In this document: positions 1 to 9,094 of the stretch, piece by piece | Layout of the letters: each line of letters starts with the position of its first letter | Numbering within the stretch: position 1 is the stretch's first letter | Source: Gnomoniopsis sp. IMI 355080 | Lineage: Eukaryota > Ascomycota > Sordariomycetes > Diaporthales > Gnomoniaceae | Assembly (NCBI GenBank): GCA_027946555.1 | Contig: JAPEVC010000372.1 | Location: 1 to 21,935 of the forward strand | DNA: 21,935 nucleotides | Direction: 5' to 3' | Notes under the pieces: model-generated | What the model was told of the DNA's origin: nothing | Database searches by the model: none | The model's input: only the letters and a program-made list of their open reading frames with translations | Program-made: the position numbers and the translations under genes

Positions 1-388
1 CCCCAAGATAGGGGAGGGGGGTTGAGCGCGCGCTCTCGGATAGGGAGGAAAACCAAGGGAAAGAACTCACCGACATAGGTGTTGCCACAATGGTGGTTGC
101 GTCCTTCTCGCAGCCCTTGGACGAGCACTTGTCCTCGCAGGCGGCGAGGGCCTCGGAGGCATGCTTCATGACGATGGGCGCGAGGGTCATCTCAAACATC
201 TTGGGCATGGCGGGCTTGAGCACCGCCTCGACACCGATGAGGGACGCAGGGATCTCCTCTTTGAACTCGATCTGGCGCTTCTCGCACAGGAACTGCATGC
301 GGACAGCTTGCTTGGCTGTTTTGGCGGTGCCATTGCCATTGCCGTTAGCCGGAGCGACGGCGGTGGTGGCTGATTCGGCGGTCGTCAT
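1..388 (-). CDS. Partial hypothetical protein, first exon
   Basis: The ATG is at 388 on the minus strand. The first exon runs 388-71 and encodes 106 residues, ending in phase 0 at a strong GTGAGT donor (70-65). The intron, which holds a CTCAAC branch-like site, continues past the left edge, so the rest of the gene is missing. The N-terminus (residues 1-25) is rich in Ala, Thr, Asn and Gly and looks disordered. It is followed by a basic/acidic segment (FLCEKRQIEFKEEIPASL), a methionine-rich helix and a cysteine cluster near residues 84-93 (ACEDKCSSKGC), which could start a zinc-binding fold. There is no signal peptide. The frame also stays open to the edge without splicing, but the donor is so close to consensus that I favour an intron. 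I do not recognise the family. Confidence 0.6.
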   Translation of the reverse strand, partial: MTTAESATTAVAPANGNGNGTAKTAKQAVRMQFLCEKRQIEFKEEIPASLIGVEAVLKPAMPKMFEMTLAPIVMKHASEALAACEDKCSSKGCEKDATTIVATPMSVSSFPWFSSLSESARSTPLPYLG

Positions 389-1109
389 GGTGGAAGGATT
401 GGGTTTCAAGACCGAAGGGAGACCAGTAGTTATGGTAGGGTAGGTAAGTGGCTGAATGAGCTAGTGGGTGAAGGTATCGAGAAGGGGGAAAAGACAGTGA
501 GATCGGGTGAGGATGCAGGCAGTTGTCAGGTCCAAGTTGAGATGAAGTCAAGTGAGGCTTGTTAGCCTCGAGTCCCCCGAGTTGAAGTGCTGACTGTACA
601 CGATCTGGAAGCCGCGGCTTGTGGCCCTAGTGGCCGAGCATTTCTGTTTCTGATACGTGTCGTTCCAGAAACACCAAGGGGGGTTTGTTCCAGGGGTCCT
701 GGAGTCCTGCACCCACTAACTCGGCCCCTGGCATGCACCGGCATGCTTACCCCAACTTTCAAAAGAGCGCTAAGCTTGAAGGAGTTCGTGACGGCTCGGG
801 TCTACCCGTCTTCCCGTGTCGGCTGCCCCGGCCCGAATGTCGTCCTGAGCATGCTGCATGATGCGCATCTGAAAGGCTGTTTGTTGTTGGACGAAATCAA
901 AGAAGGGTGCATGGCAGACATGCTGATCCCTCCGTGGGTCCTAGAGAATAGCCGGTCCAATAGACTTGGCCCAAAATGTCAGTTAAGTGCCATATGGTTC
1001 AAATCTGCCTCAACATTCTGACTTACCAGTGAGAGCTGCAAACGCTGATCATTGATTGCCAGGCAGCGCTTCTCCCTCATACTGGTGCTGAGCCATCAAC
1101 ATTCATGGA
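389..1109. other. Intergenic, upstream of the first minus-strand gene
   Basis: This should hold the promoter and 5' leader of the minus gene starting at 388. A plus-strand frame is open from about 587 to 1021, but it has no ATG at its start, no recognisable domain and no splice support, so I do not call it. No RNA gene or clear repeat was seen. Confidence 0.5.
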
Positions 1110-1539
1110 TCAGGTAACAAGGCGGCAGACAGAGCTCCGCCTTGATTTTGGTAATGCGATCGGTAGTGCGACCGGGAGCAGCTGCTCGGCGAGCATCTGA
1201 GCTTGGGTGGCTTGAGGAGGAGGACTGAGGTGACACCCAGTATAGACTTTGCTTTCAAGGCCCATTTTGATGTCCAACCATCCCGGAGACTTGTTCAATT
1301 GCAGTGTTGCAAACAGCTTGATCAACTTGGTATGTAAGAGCGGAGAATTCCTGAGACATGGAGACATACTTGTAGGTTTTCAGTAATTTTAAGCTTCTGA
1401 GTAACGGTGACAACTTGCTGTTAAAGTTTGTGAGCCGCGCGTCTTCATGAATTATGAGGAACGGTGACATTTTCCACGTTACATCAGCACTTACTTCACC
1501 ATACTCTCTGCCCATGTCTCCTACTTTCATGCGCTCCAT
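1110..1539 (-). CDS. Tentative small spliced gene
   Basis: A three-exon model can be built on the minus strand: 1539-1495, 1417-1370 and 1325-1110, giving 102 residues. All junctions are in phase 0. Intron 1 (77 nt) starts with GTAAGT and ends in AACAG; intron 2 (44 nt, near the lower size limit) starts with GTATGT and ends in CCAAG. The product starts MERMKVGDMGREYGE, continues as a mostly polar and amphipathic stretch, and ends in a Pro/Leu-rich and basic tail. There is no signal peptide, no domain I recognise and only weak composition support. The evidence is the coincidence of two good donors with in-frame joins; the model could be chance, or part of a longer gene with a further upstream exon. 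Confidence 0.27.
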
Positions 1540-2231
1540 TCGGCTGGTATTTCGTCGCACGTGGTTCTTATGGACATAGAGAGAGTTTGGACGCCAAAGC
1601 AGGGCTAGGTTGGATACGCTCTAGTAACATGTCCTGTTTCTAGTACAGTGAACTCGGAGATGGGCTCATGAGCAGTCAGGTCGAGGCAAGTACTCTTGCT
1701 ACCTAGTTCAAGTCGAGTCACCCGATAGAAATACTGTGCACTGGGCTACAATTTAAGCTCAGACTGTATAGCGCAAGTTGGCATGGTTAAGTTTTGGCTC
1801 ACAGTCTCAGCTGTCAAGATGGAATAAGGGAAAGTGCAATGAATCTTGTCGCAGTTGTTCCTGGCGCTGTGCACTGTATCTTTCGCAGAACCACAAGCAA
1901 CTGAAAAAGCGCGATGTGATATCTCTCCTAGAAATGACATTGCGCAGGTCCACTGTTTGATGACGACCACGCAGACATACTTTCATGTGCGATCCGAGTT
2001 AAACTTATCAAATGACTGTTGATACGAGATAGGTCCGAAGTCCCCGGGCCGTGCGTTTATCACAATCGCAGCATTCTGGCGTACGTACTCCTGTCACGAC
2101 GCGTTGCGGCGATATGACCCACCACGGAAATATCAAAATCTAGAGTCTATGTAGAAGTGCCACCGGAGAATTGTTCGATTCCGTTGCTGTGCGCCAGACA
2201 CTCCCCCTCAAAGCACTCCGTTCCTATATTG

Positions 2232-2282
2232 GTTGCGGCTGCAACTCCAAAACGGCGATTGCAACGTTCCTGCAGCCGCAAC
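2232..2282. repeat. 12-bp perfect inverted repeat (GTTGCGGCTGCA)
   Basis: Left arm 2232-2243 and right arm 2271-2282 are exact reverse complements with a 27-nt spacer. The spacer contains another TTGCAAC, and the left arm continues into GCAAC, which makes a nested GTTGC/GCAAC palindrome. It may be a regulator binding site or the end of a degraded small transposon; no partner copy or target-site duplication was found in the window. Confidence 0.7.
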
Positions 2283-2570
2283 TTTGACACCGCGACCCCT
2301 TAATTACCGATATCATATCAGATCGACTTCGATACACGGTATATTAGAAAACTCCTGGGTATATTTCGACTGCAACCAGACCAATCAGAAGGCTTGCATC
2401 CATCACAACCGCCGACCCAGGTTGCTTCTCGTTGGTCAATGGCAACCACATAACGGCGCATTCCATCAGCTGTTGTTCATAATCGTCCGAGGGTATATGG
2501 TGGCAACATGCGTCCATCAACATATATGATCAGGTCTCCGTCTTCAGAATGCTGAAATCTACTAGTAGCA

Positions 2571-2580
2571 TGCCTAGGTA
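2571..2580. repeat. TGCCTAGGTA, variant of the window's palindrome
   Basis: One mismatch from TACCTAGGTA. It lies about 130 bp upstream of the ATG of the small secreted protein gene at 2712. Confidence 0.6.
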
Positions 2581-2711
2581 GAATTGCCAACGTGGAAAAT
2601 CATATTACGGCTTTTAAAACACCAAGCCTGTCTCTCATTGTGCTAAAATTGTCTTGAGCTCCAAATCCTTGTCCACATCTACTGTTTCCTTCTTTTCTTA
2701 TTGTCTCGAAT

Positions 2712-3030
2712 ATGAAGGTACGTATAATGTGTTTTCCAACCTGTAGTTTCCCTATCTTGACGGATGTGTCCACTAACCAAGATGAGCAGTTCATCCTGAG
2801 TATCAGCATGCTGCTGCTATTAGGTGTTGCCACGGCGTTGCCTCTTCATCGACCACGAGTTGTCAGACGAGAACCAGGATCCAATTGGTTTGTGCGTGCC
2901 ACACTCATATTATTCCTTCCCTTTCAGGGTCCCAGCTCTCATCGAATTTTCCAAAAGTGAATGCCGAGAGGACTTTTCCGCATCCCAGAGCACACAACTT
3001 TTAAGAAATCCTTTGCGTATTATTCACTGA
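2712..3030 (+). CDS. Small secreted protein candidate
   Basis: The ATG is at 2712, just after a pyrimidine-rich run. Exon 1 is only ATGAAG; intron 1 (2718-2789, 72 nt) has a GTACGT donor, a perfect CACTAAC branch and a GAGCAG acceptor. Splicing joins MK to FILSISMLLLLGVATALP, giving a textbook signal peptide with cleavage expected after ATA or ALP, then an RR pair (about residues 26-27) that could be a Kex2-type processing site. The 3' end is uncertain. A second, very short intron (2888-2927, 40 nt, ending in a TTTCAG acceptor) would give a 68-residue protein with one Cys ending at 3030. Without it the frame stops at 2960 (58 residues). Small, secreted and without a recognised domain, it is effector-like, but this is inference. 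No paralogue was seen nearby. Confidence 0.5.
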
Positions 3031-3978
3031 AACACGTTGATAGGGAGACTATCAGCCTCGTGCTGACAATACCACTACCTTGAAACGACGTAACGTTGGA
3101 TCCGTGGGAGCTCCGCTAGGTCTCAACACCAACTCGGCTATGGCTCGCGAATGAGATTGAAGAGACCGAGCATGGACATTGCCAAACGTCATTCTGAAAG
3201 ATAAATCACGAGCTGCGTGAACAATTTCGAATTGGGACGGACACCATAAGATAGCTGGCAATTGATGTTCAGACCTTGGCCGCTGTCTTTGTTTGGGGGA
3301 AAGCGAACGTGATCATGCCGGCGCCGCTTTGCTTAGTCTTGGTTCAAGTCTCTTATAGAATAACTTTCAGTCGCTGCCATTTTGTTCCTGTAGGGCTTTC
3401 AGTTGTGGCTGGGTCACCTGCTTCAATTCAGATCGAACTCACGTTGAAAGGGCCAAGTTAGTACGAAGCTCCGTCAAACTATCAAAGCAAACTGACGGTA
3501 ATATTACGGCCTTTGTCGATGCTTTCTAGGTATTTAGGCTATTGACCATATAATTTTCCATACAGTCTGTATGCTTCACGAGAACAGAAGTAAGTCCGTA
3601 CATACTTATTAAAAAGCCAAGGTGTCAATGAAGAATACCACTCCCAGGTCCCTCCGGAATAGAGTTCTACACCATATAACCAACGGTGGTATTGAAAAGG
3701 CAGCCTCGACCATCGCGATATGTAAAGTGGTAGAAATGCGGCCAAAACAGAGAGGATCGCGAAGTATATATGTAGCGCCCGCGAACCTAAACACTGATTG
3801 GTGGAAAAGCGGCACGACATCAAGGAACAGCCTTCTACTACCTTGGGTGCCCGGGTATCACCGCACTCTATCATTGTGCACAATCTCCAAGTGATGCATC
3901 ATTTATGAAGCCGTTCCTGGCCAACTGCAGCGATGGGGGGGTTGCTTTGTACTCTAATTGAGATCAGGCTAAGTCAAA
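3031..3978. other. Intergenic, no supported gene
   Basis: Several short frames are open on both strands (3052-3261 minus, 3539-3894 both strands), but none combines an ATG, a coding-like composition and splice signals. One TCTAGGTA half-palindrome occurs near 3526 and a small GATAG/CTATC stem near 3040. Nothing else was seen. Confidence 0.45.
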
Positions 3979-4479
3979 TTGCAATTAAAGATCCCGTTGC
4001 AACCTCTCGCCGCCTTTGCAGCTTGCACTATAATTGCTATTACCCTCTGCACCCTGGGCTCTGGCAACATGCCGTACTTCCTGCGTTCCAGAGGGAAAAC
4101 AAAAAGGAAGTCAGTCGAAAACTTCTTGTCTTGTGAGGTCAAATTTGGATATGATGGTGAGTGTCCGAAGTTCGGTGTCCAAATTATAATTATTTGCTTT
4201 TCGTTGACAAAACAGCTTCTGCAAACCTACTTCGTGCTCAACAGAATCGGCCCGGCAATCCTCCTCAGTGGAATTGCACTGGGCGTCGTTATCAACCCAC
4301 GAACGAATTCTAGCTGGATGCTCGACTGCAACGAGGGTGGGAGCTGTTATTCTATTGTTGGTTGTGACATCAACGGTCATGTCCAACAAGTCAACATGGC
4401 GTGCTGGCAAAACTGTTGTTGCATTGACAGCAGTACCAAGAGTCCTGCTCAAGGACAATCTCAGATTTGTTACACTTGA
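3979..4479 (+). pseudogene. Secreted Cys-rich protein candidate, start codon TTG
   Basis: From 3979 the frame reads xQLKIPLQPLAAFAACTIIA and on through ITLCTLGSG, a convincing signal-peptide core, but the first codon is TTG in a good context (AAATTG), not ATG; an in-frame TAA lies just upstream (3970-3972). A clean intron is visible (4157-4215, GTGAGT donor, AACAG acceptor, 59 nt). Splicing it shifts the frame to one ending at 4311-4313. A second possible intron (4268-4313, weak GTGGAA donor, TTCTAG acceptor, 46 nt) returns to a cysteine-rich tail with a CWQNCCC motif that ends at 4479, for about 132 residues. It may be a secreted protein gene that lost its ATG, one with a non-AUG start, or one with a missed upstream exon. 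The unspliced frame is also open throughout. I do not know the family. Confidence 0.32.
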
Positions 4480-5098
4480 GGACTTCCATCGATGTCAATT
4501 CGAGTAACTCTGGAAAATTGTACATCTCTATGAAGTTTTGATGTTATTCTCGAAGAATTATGGTTTTGAGGTGTCATAAAGGATCAGGTATCTCAGGTAT
4601 CTGCCCGTGGCTAAGGTTTGTGCCAAATGTCACTAAGATTTCACCAGACGCTCTGAGACTCCCCAAAATTCACAACAGTGAGCTTGCGAGGACTTTCGAA
4701 AATCATGATGAATCGAACCCACCGAGAGCTATTGCATCAGACGGCCGAAAAAGTACCTAGGTAAAAACAGGGGCTTTGAGGCTCGTCGTGTACCAGGCTC
4801 GAGCGAGGCCGTCTCACCGAACAAACCAGCGCCAACCCCTGACCTCCCGCTCGCACTTTTTTCCCAGGGGCCACAGGTCATTGTTATTCAGTCAGTCTAG
4901 CGCCAGAATCAACTACGCTACTGTGTATGTTTACCATGTGGTCGCAGACGACATATCAAGACTGCAACCCGTAGAGGATGAGACGGCATCTTTCATACTA
5001 AAACGTTGACATTGTTAAAATCAATGGGCGTGGACCTTCCAATAGCCACATCTATCAGGTCATATATCTCGAACCATTTGCCACAGCTACAAAGATAT
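4480..5098. other. Intergenic, downstream of the reductase gene
   Basis: Holds one exact TACCTAGGTA (4754-4763) and should include the 3' UTR of the minus-strand reductase that ends at 5099. No frame here has coding support. Confidence 0.5.
4754..4763. repeat. TACCTAGGTA palindrome
   Basis: Exact 10-bp palindrome, one of five exact copies in the window, all outside the supported genes. Confidence 0.8.
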
Positions 5099-6303
5099 TC
5101 AAACCTCTTTGGCATTGGCATCCTTGGATGCCTTCATAATTTCCAGCGTCTCCGCCACATCAGCAAACTTGAACTCTTCCACAGTCTCATTCCACAGACG
5201 CTCCCTCACCTCCTTGCCATCCAGCCCGTACACCATTGCGGCAAACCTGAGTGAGTCACAAATCAGCACCATTGAAAAATTCAAAAACCAGCAAGGAGTG
5301 GTCATTTGCAGAACAGGGTTCGAACTTACGGCGCTACCTTCCATCCCATGAGGAAGCTCCCATGCGTTTCCTTCCCTTTATTAACAAGAGCGTCCACTAT
5401 CGTACTGGCACCATCCTCTAGTTTCCTTCCAAGGCGAGAAAACATCCAGTAGAACAGTTTGAAAAAGACACCAAACTTTTTCGTAGCTTGATCCATCCTA
5501 TCCTTCGCCAGTAACGTGCCACGGACGTATCCTGGGTCGGTCAAGGTGACAATCACATCCTCCTTTGACACGTAATCGGCCAGCTTCCACACGAAATAAT
5601 GTGCCAGCACCTTGGAGCAGTTATATCCCTCTTGATTATCAAACCCGTTCGGGCCCTCGCTGAGCGAAGGGAATATAGGATCTCGGTTGCGATTGGAGAA
5701 TTTCGCCACGAGGGACAGTGCTGCATTGACCCACGTGACGTGAGCAGGGCCGGAGCTATTCGCCTCAGATTTTGCTTTCAACACCGGAAGGAGGAGAAAT
5801 GTGAGCAGTGCTTGCGAAAGGTAATTGACTTGGAACATCTCTTCATGGCCTGTGCTAGGGACAATGCTGAAGGAATTCATCAGGCCGGCGTTGAGCACAA
5901 CGAAGTCGATGCGGGGCAGAGAAGTCTCGACACGTCGAACGAACGCTTGAATGGAGGGATAGGACGCCATATCGAGCTCCCAGACGACCACATCTGCGTC
6001 ACGATGTTTCGAGCGAAGCTCACGCGCAGCCCGGTCTCCCTTCTCTGTGGAACGGACGGCGATGATCAGATGGGAAAGATTGTATGAAAGCAACTGACGG
6101 CCACATTCTAGACCAAGACCACTGTTGGCACCGGTCACGATGGCTGTTTTCCCGGAAAGATCTGTGTTTGGCGGGGGGTATACTGGCTTCGCCTGGAATT
6201 GATTCTGCCAGAATATGGTTGGGATGAACGATGCGGTATTTGGTGGCAAGTCTCTTGAGCCTTTACTTTCGACAGAAAGCGATTTGTTGCTGGGGGAACC
6301 CAT
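5099..6303 (-). CDS. Short-chain dehydrogenase/reductase
   Basis: Two exons on minus, 6303-5330 and 5246-5099, join in phase 2 across an 83-nt intron (GTAAGT donor, CTCAG acceptor) into 373 residues. The Rossmann NAD(P)-binding motif TGANSGLG is at residues 57-64, an Asp-containing LDMAS near 110, NAG at 138-140 and the catalytic YxxxK (YNCSK) at 227-231, followed by DPGYVRGT. A roughly 50-residue N-terminal extension precedes the fold. The family's catalytic Ser normally sits in a VSS/VGS motif, but here the segment is WVNAAL (about 191-196), so Ser appears replaced by Ala. The protein would be expected to be a cytosolic NAD(P)(H)-dependent oxidoreductase of unknown substrate, with reduced or altered activity. 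The start was set at the first ATG (6303); the frame extends to 6330 without one. It is divergent from the regulator at 7017. Confidence 0.9.
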
Positions 6304-6410
6304 CTCCAGAGTTTCGCAAAATATGTGCAAGATTCAAAGTTCTTGGAAATGTATATCAAACTGGAGTTGACCCATCCATGGACGGCGAAACAGAGAGTGC
6401 TTGGCTTGAA

Positions 6411-6417
6411 TATATAT
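6411..6417 (-). promoter_or_regulatory. Possible TATA box of the reductase gene
   Basis: TATATAT lies about 110 bp upstream of the reductase ATG at 6303. That distance suits a fungal TATA element with a short 5' leader; position and sequence are the only evidence. Confidence 0.4.
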
Positions 6418-6550
6418 GAGTGTCGTATCGTCTTAGAGTTTAACGACTCTAAAAGGCCGCGTCTTTTCCATCTCTCCCAAACGACATCCGCGCATGACAT
6501 GTCCGTTCATATTGTTGCCCGTATAAATAAACACCGTAATACAAGCTGCC

Positions 6551-6560
6551 TACCTAGGTA
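6551..6560. repeat. TACCTAGGTA palindrome
   Basis: Exact copy in the divergent promoter region, about 250 bp upstream of the reductase ATG and 457 bp upstream of the regulator ATG. Confidence 0.8.
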
Positions 6561-7016
6561 TACAATCTTATAGACTAAGCACTAGACAAGTAATTGGCTT
6601 TGGGATCTTTCCGCCAAGTTTTGCATCCAACTTCAATAAGTGATGAGAGTGCGATCGCCAAAAGCTACCATAACACTATAGAAAATGGAACCCAGTCAAA
6701 TTTAGCGCACTTGTCAGAGGTAAACCTTGCAGAAAGAACCGCTATTCCGAAAACAGCAAACAATCTCGAGCGTGTACTATGTAAGCGCTTGGCCCACCGC
6801 GCGTCAGCCGGAGATAAACTAATGGTCAGCTGAATCGCGTTGTCATAAAGGCCGATATCAGCAGCCCCAGAGATGATTTCTGCACGTCGCTTACTCTCAG
6901 TTGAAACTTTCTGTCATCTCAAAGCGGCAAACAAACTTCTGATTATTTCCTAGATTTGGCCAGGCATCATTATCCGCCACCAATGTCCCACGGACTTTCC
7001 GAGCGACGCAGCAGCA

Positions 7017-8739
7017 ATGAGTGAAGCCAAGAACCCGCCTGGAGATCTTCCATTTATTATTTCGTTTGATTCCATAAAGCCCGACAACGAGGCGCGCAAG
7101 ATTATCAGGAGCCATGTAATGAAAGGGAAAAACAAAGGCAGAAGCCATAGGAACAGGGAGATTGATCAGGTATCTTCAAGGAATAAACAGAAGTCGCCGG
7201 CCAAATCAACTCGGGTCCAAATTTCACCCGACAGCCCCACACGACGTGTGTCTATCCCCCATCGAGTCGGGACGGACATAAGTTTAGGCTTTGAGCCCGC
7301 GGATACGATTGATGTGTCTCTAATATTACCGGTATTCAAATGTGAGTATTACCAGCATCCATCAAGCACCCTCGATGGACGAGGACTGGGCAGGTAAAGT
7401 TAGTCACGATGACTGGCGCGCCTCTGGAATTGGGCTTCAAAGTCGCCGAGTATATCGTCGGACTTTCGTCGTTCAGCCCGGCTGTTCCATGCTGACCTGT
7501 CGTAGTCTCAACTATAGCCAAGCAAGTCATGTACTCCCTAGAACCGCACGTCTTATTCGAAGTGGCGGGAGAAGCCCCATACAGTGATTATCTTCGCCAC
7601 GATGCTGCGTATCTTAACGCGGTAGTGTCCGCTGTACATCTGTATTTCGATCTTGCAGCCGGCCACAGTCTCGAATCTATACAACCTTCAAAGCCTGCAT
7701 ACAAGCATCTTTCCAAGTCTCTCGCTTTGATTCGCGAAAGATTGGCCGACCAAGACGATAAATTCGGGCCGTCAGACGCTACTGTGATGGCCATTATGGT
7801 TTTGGCTTCCTATTCCTGTACATCCGGTCAATATGAAACAACTTCGAGTCACTTACAAGGTATTCGAAAGATTGTTGACCTCAGAGGGGGATTGATCAGT
7901 TTCAGGACCAATTCAAAACTTCTTATAGAGATATTCAGGTCAGTCTTTCCCCCCACTACGTTGCATCTGAGAATGTGAAGCCCTTCTAGTACTCCTAGCA
8001 ATGTCGAAGCCCGAATTCAGACGCCTACGATTCCTTGAAAGAAATTGTTTTACTAAAGTTCTACAGGTGCGATTTAGGTCTGGCTCTCGGTACTGGAGCT
8101 CAGCCAATTTTCTTCCACAATCCCGTCGTGGAACCGTTCATGCCATACCTCAACGGGCTGTCATCTTTCATTCCTCCTGTCTTCCGCGCGTACGCATCCT
8201 CCTCGATGACTAGCGAAGATATGGGTATCGCGGATATTGCACTTGCAAGAGCCTGGGATACTATCGCCACGTTTTGCGCACTCCTTAATTATGCCTCGGA
8301 AGCAGATCGAAAGATACCCAAGGAGACCCTTCTGAATACCATGGCTTCGGTCATGTATCGCCTTCTTCATCTGAGCTACCCGTCTGGTACGCTGGAAGAG
8401 ATGCTTCGTCTGGGAATCTTGTGCTTCTGCTCGCACATATTCTTGCAATGGCCACGGATCAAATTATCACACAGGCACCTATCAATTATGTACAGAAGAT
8501 GCCTAGCAGATCTGTGGGTCACCATTCCACCGCAGACTTTATTCTGGCTGCTTTCATGTGGATACATCTCTCTTTTTCCCCAAAATGACAGCCACTGGCT
8601 TCAACCTTGGCTGCTTGTATCCTTTAATGCCTGCAAGATCAAATCATGGAGTGACGCTCGCATGATACTCAAGCGCCATCTATGGGTTGATTTTCTTCAT
8701 GATCGACTTGGCTCGAAAATGTTCGATACAATCAGCTAG
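7017..8739 (+). CDS. Fungal_trans_2 (DUF3468)-type regulator without zinc cluster
   Basis: Three exons, 7017-7341, 7506-7938 and 8067-8739, join into 476 residues. Intron 1 (164 nt) has a GTGAGT donor, GCTGAC branch and CGTAG acceptor; intron 2 (128 nt) has a GTCAGT donor and TACAG acceptor. The order of motifs fits the fungal-specific transcription factor domain family: an N-terminal basic segment (EARKIIRSHVMKGKNKGR, about 25-42), RRVSIPHRVGTDIS (76-89), a mid-protein SDATVMAIMVLA and RKIVDLRGG, then CDLGLALGTGAQPIFF right after the second junction. No Zn2Cys6 cluster is present, so direct DNA binding is not evident; many family members are like this. It is probably a nuclear regulator or co-regulator. 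Its divergence from the reductase suggests that gene as a target, which is inference. Confidence 0.85.
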
Positions 8740-9094
8740 CTACCTAAGTACAATATGTGGCAAGAAGGCACCCTGTTCACAAGTGATACTAGACACAATG
8801 TTGTGATTTAAGTACGACCTCAGCAGTGAAGGAGCCACGGGTGGCACCTTTGACGCTCCTCCCCACCAAGGAAGGGAGTCGAGCTTCGCAATCATGATTC
8901 TGTTGTGTCATTATAATCAACGTGTTGTATTCTCTAGCTCCACTAAGCTTTTCAATGCCAAGAAATCATGAATTGCCCAGCGCGCATCCCTCACCCAGTC
9001 TTTTTTTACCAACGATCATGAGATTGGGAGTCTTAGTATCATCGCTCCAAGATTACCTTGATTCAATATTCTTGCTGATAACTAGTCGCTTATC
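8740..9094. other. Intergenic, with TACCTAAGTA variant
   Basis: The stop of the regulator is followed almost at once by TACCTAAGTA (8741-8750), a one-base variant of the window's palindrome. The rest is the regulator's 3' UTR and the promoter of the F-box-like gene at 9095. No gene was seen. Confidence 0.55.

Larger units (their letters stand above)
1540..2711. other. Intergenic with a 12-bp inverted repeat
   Basis: No gene can be supported. The stretch holds the GTTGCGGCTGCA inverted repeat (2232-2282), one TGCCTAGGTA palindrome variant (2571-2580), and an A/T-rich element (TTTTAAAA, about 2612) followed by a pyrimidine-rich run just before the ATG at 2712. The last two look like a fungal core promoter for the small secreted gene. 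Frames open on both strands around 1746-1970 and 2233-2529 look like noise. Confidence 0.5.
6304..7016. other. Shared divergent promoter region
   Basis: The 713 bp between the reductase (minus) and the regulator (plus) must hold both promoters. Visible elements are a TATATAT box for the reductase side (6411-6417), a 7-bp inverted repeat TTAGAGT/ACTCTAA (6433-6439 and 6446-6452, 6-nt loop) and one TACCTAGGTA (6551-6560). No gene was seen. Confidence 0.55.

Noticed and set aside
587..1021. 144-codon plus-strand frame
   Set aside because: It has no ATG at its start, low-complexity composition, no domain and no splice or promoter support.
3036..3052. TGATAG/CTATCA small stem
   Set aside because: Six-base arms are expected by chance at this scale, with no other supporting signal.
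3341..3353. GGTTCAAGTCTC resembles a tRNA T-loop
   Set aside because: No acceptor stem, A box or anticodon arm could be placed in the preceding 80 bases.
3539..3894. Overlapping open frames on both strands, one with a hydrophobic stretch
   Set aside because: Neither has a convincing ATG or a recognisable domain; frames open on both strands at once suggest chance.
4111..4507. Long alternative frames on both strands over the cysteine-rich tail
   Set aside because: They overlap the signal-peptide frame and its intron, and show no domain or start support of their own.
5318..5329. GTTCGAACCC on minus resembles a tRNA B box
   Set aside because: It lies at the donor site of the reductase intron, no matching A box or cloverleaf can be drawn upstream, and the splice reading is strong.
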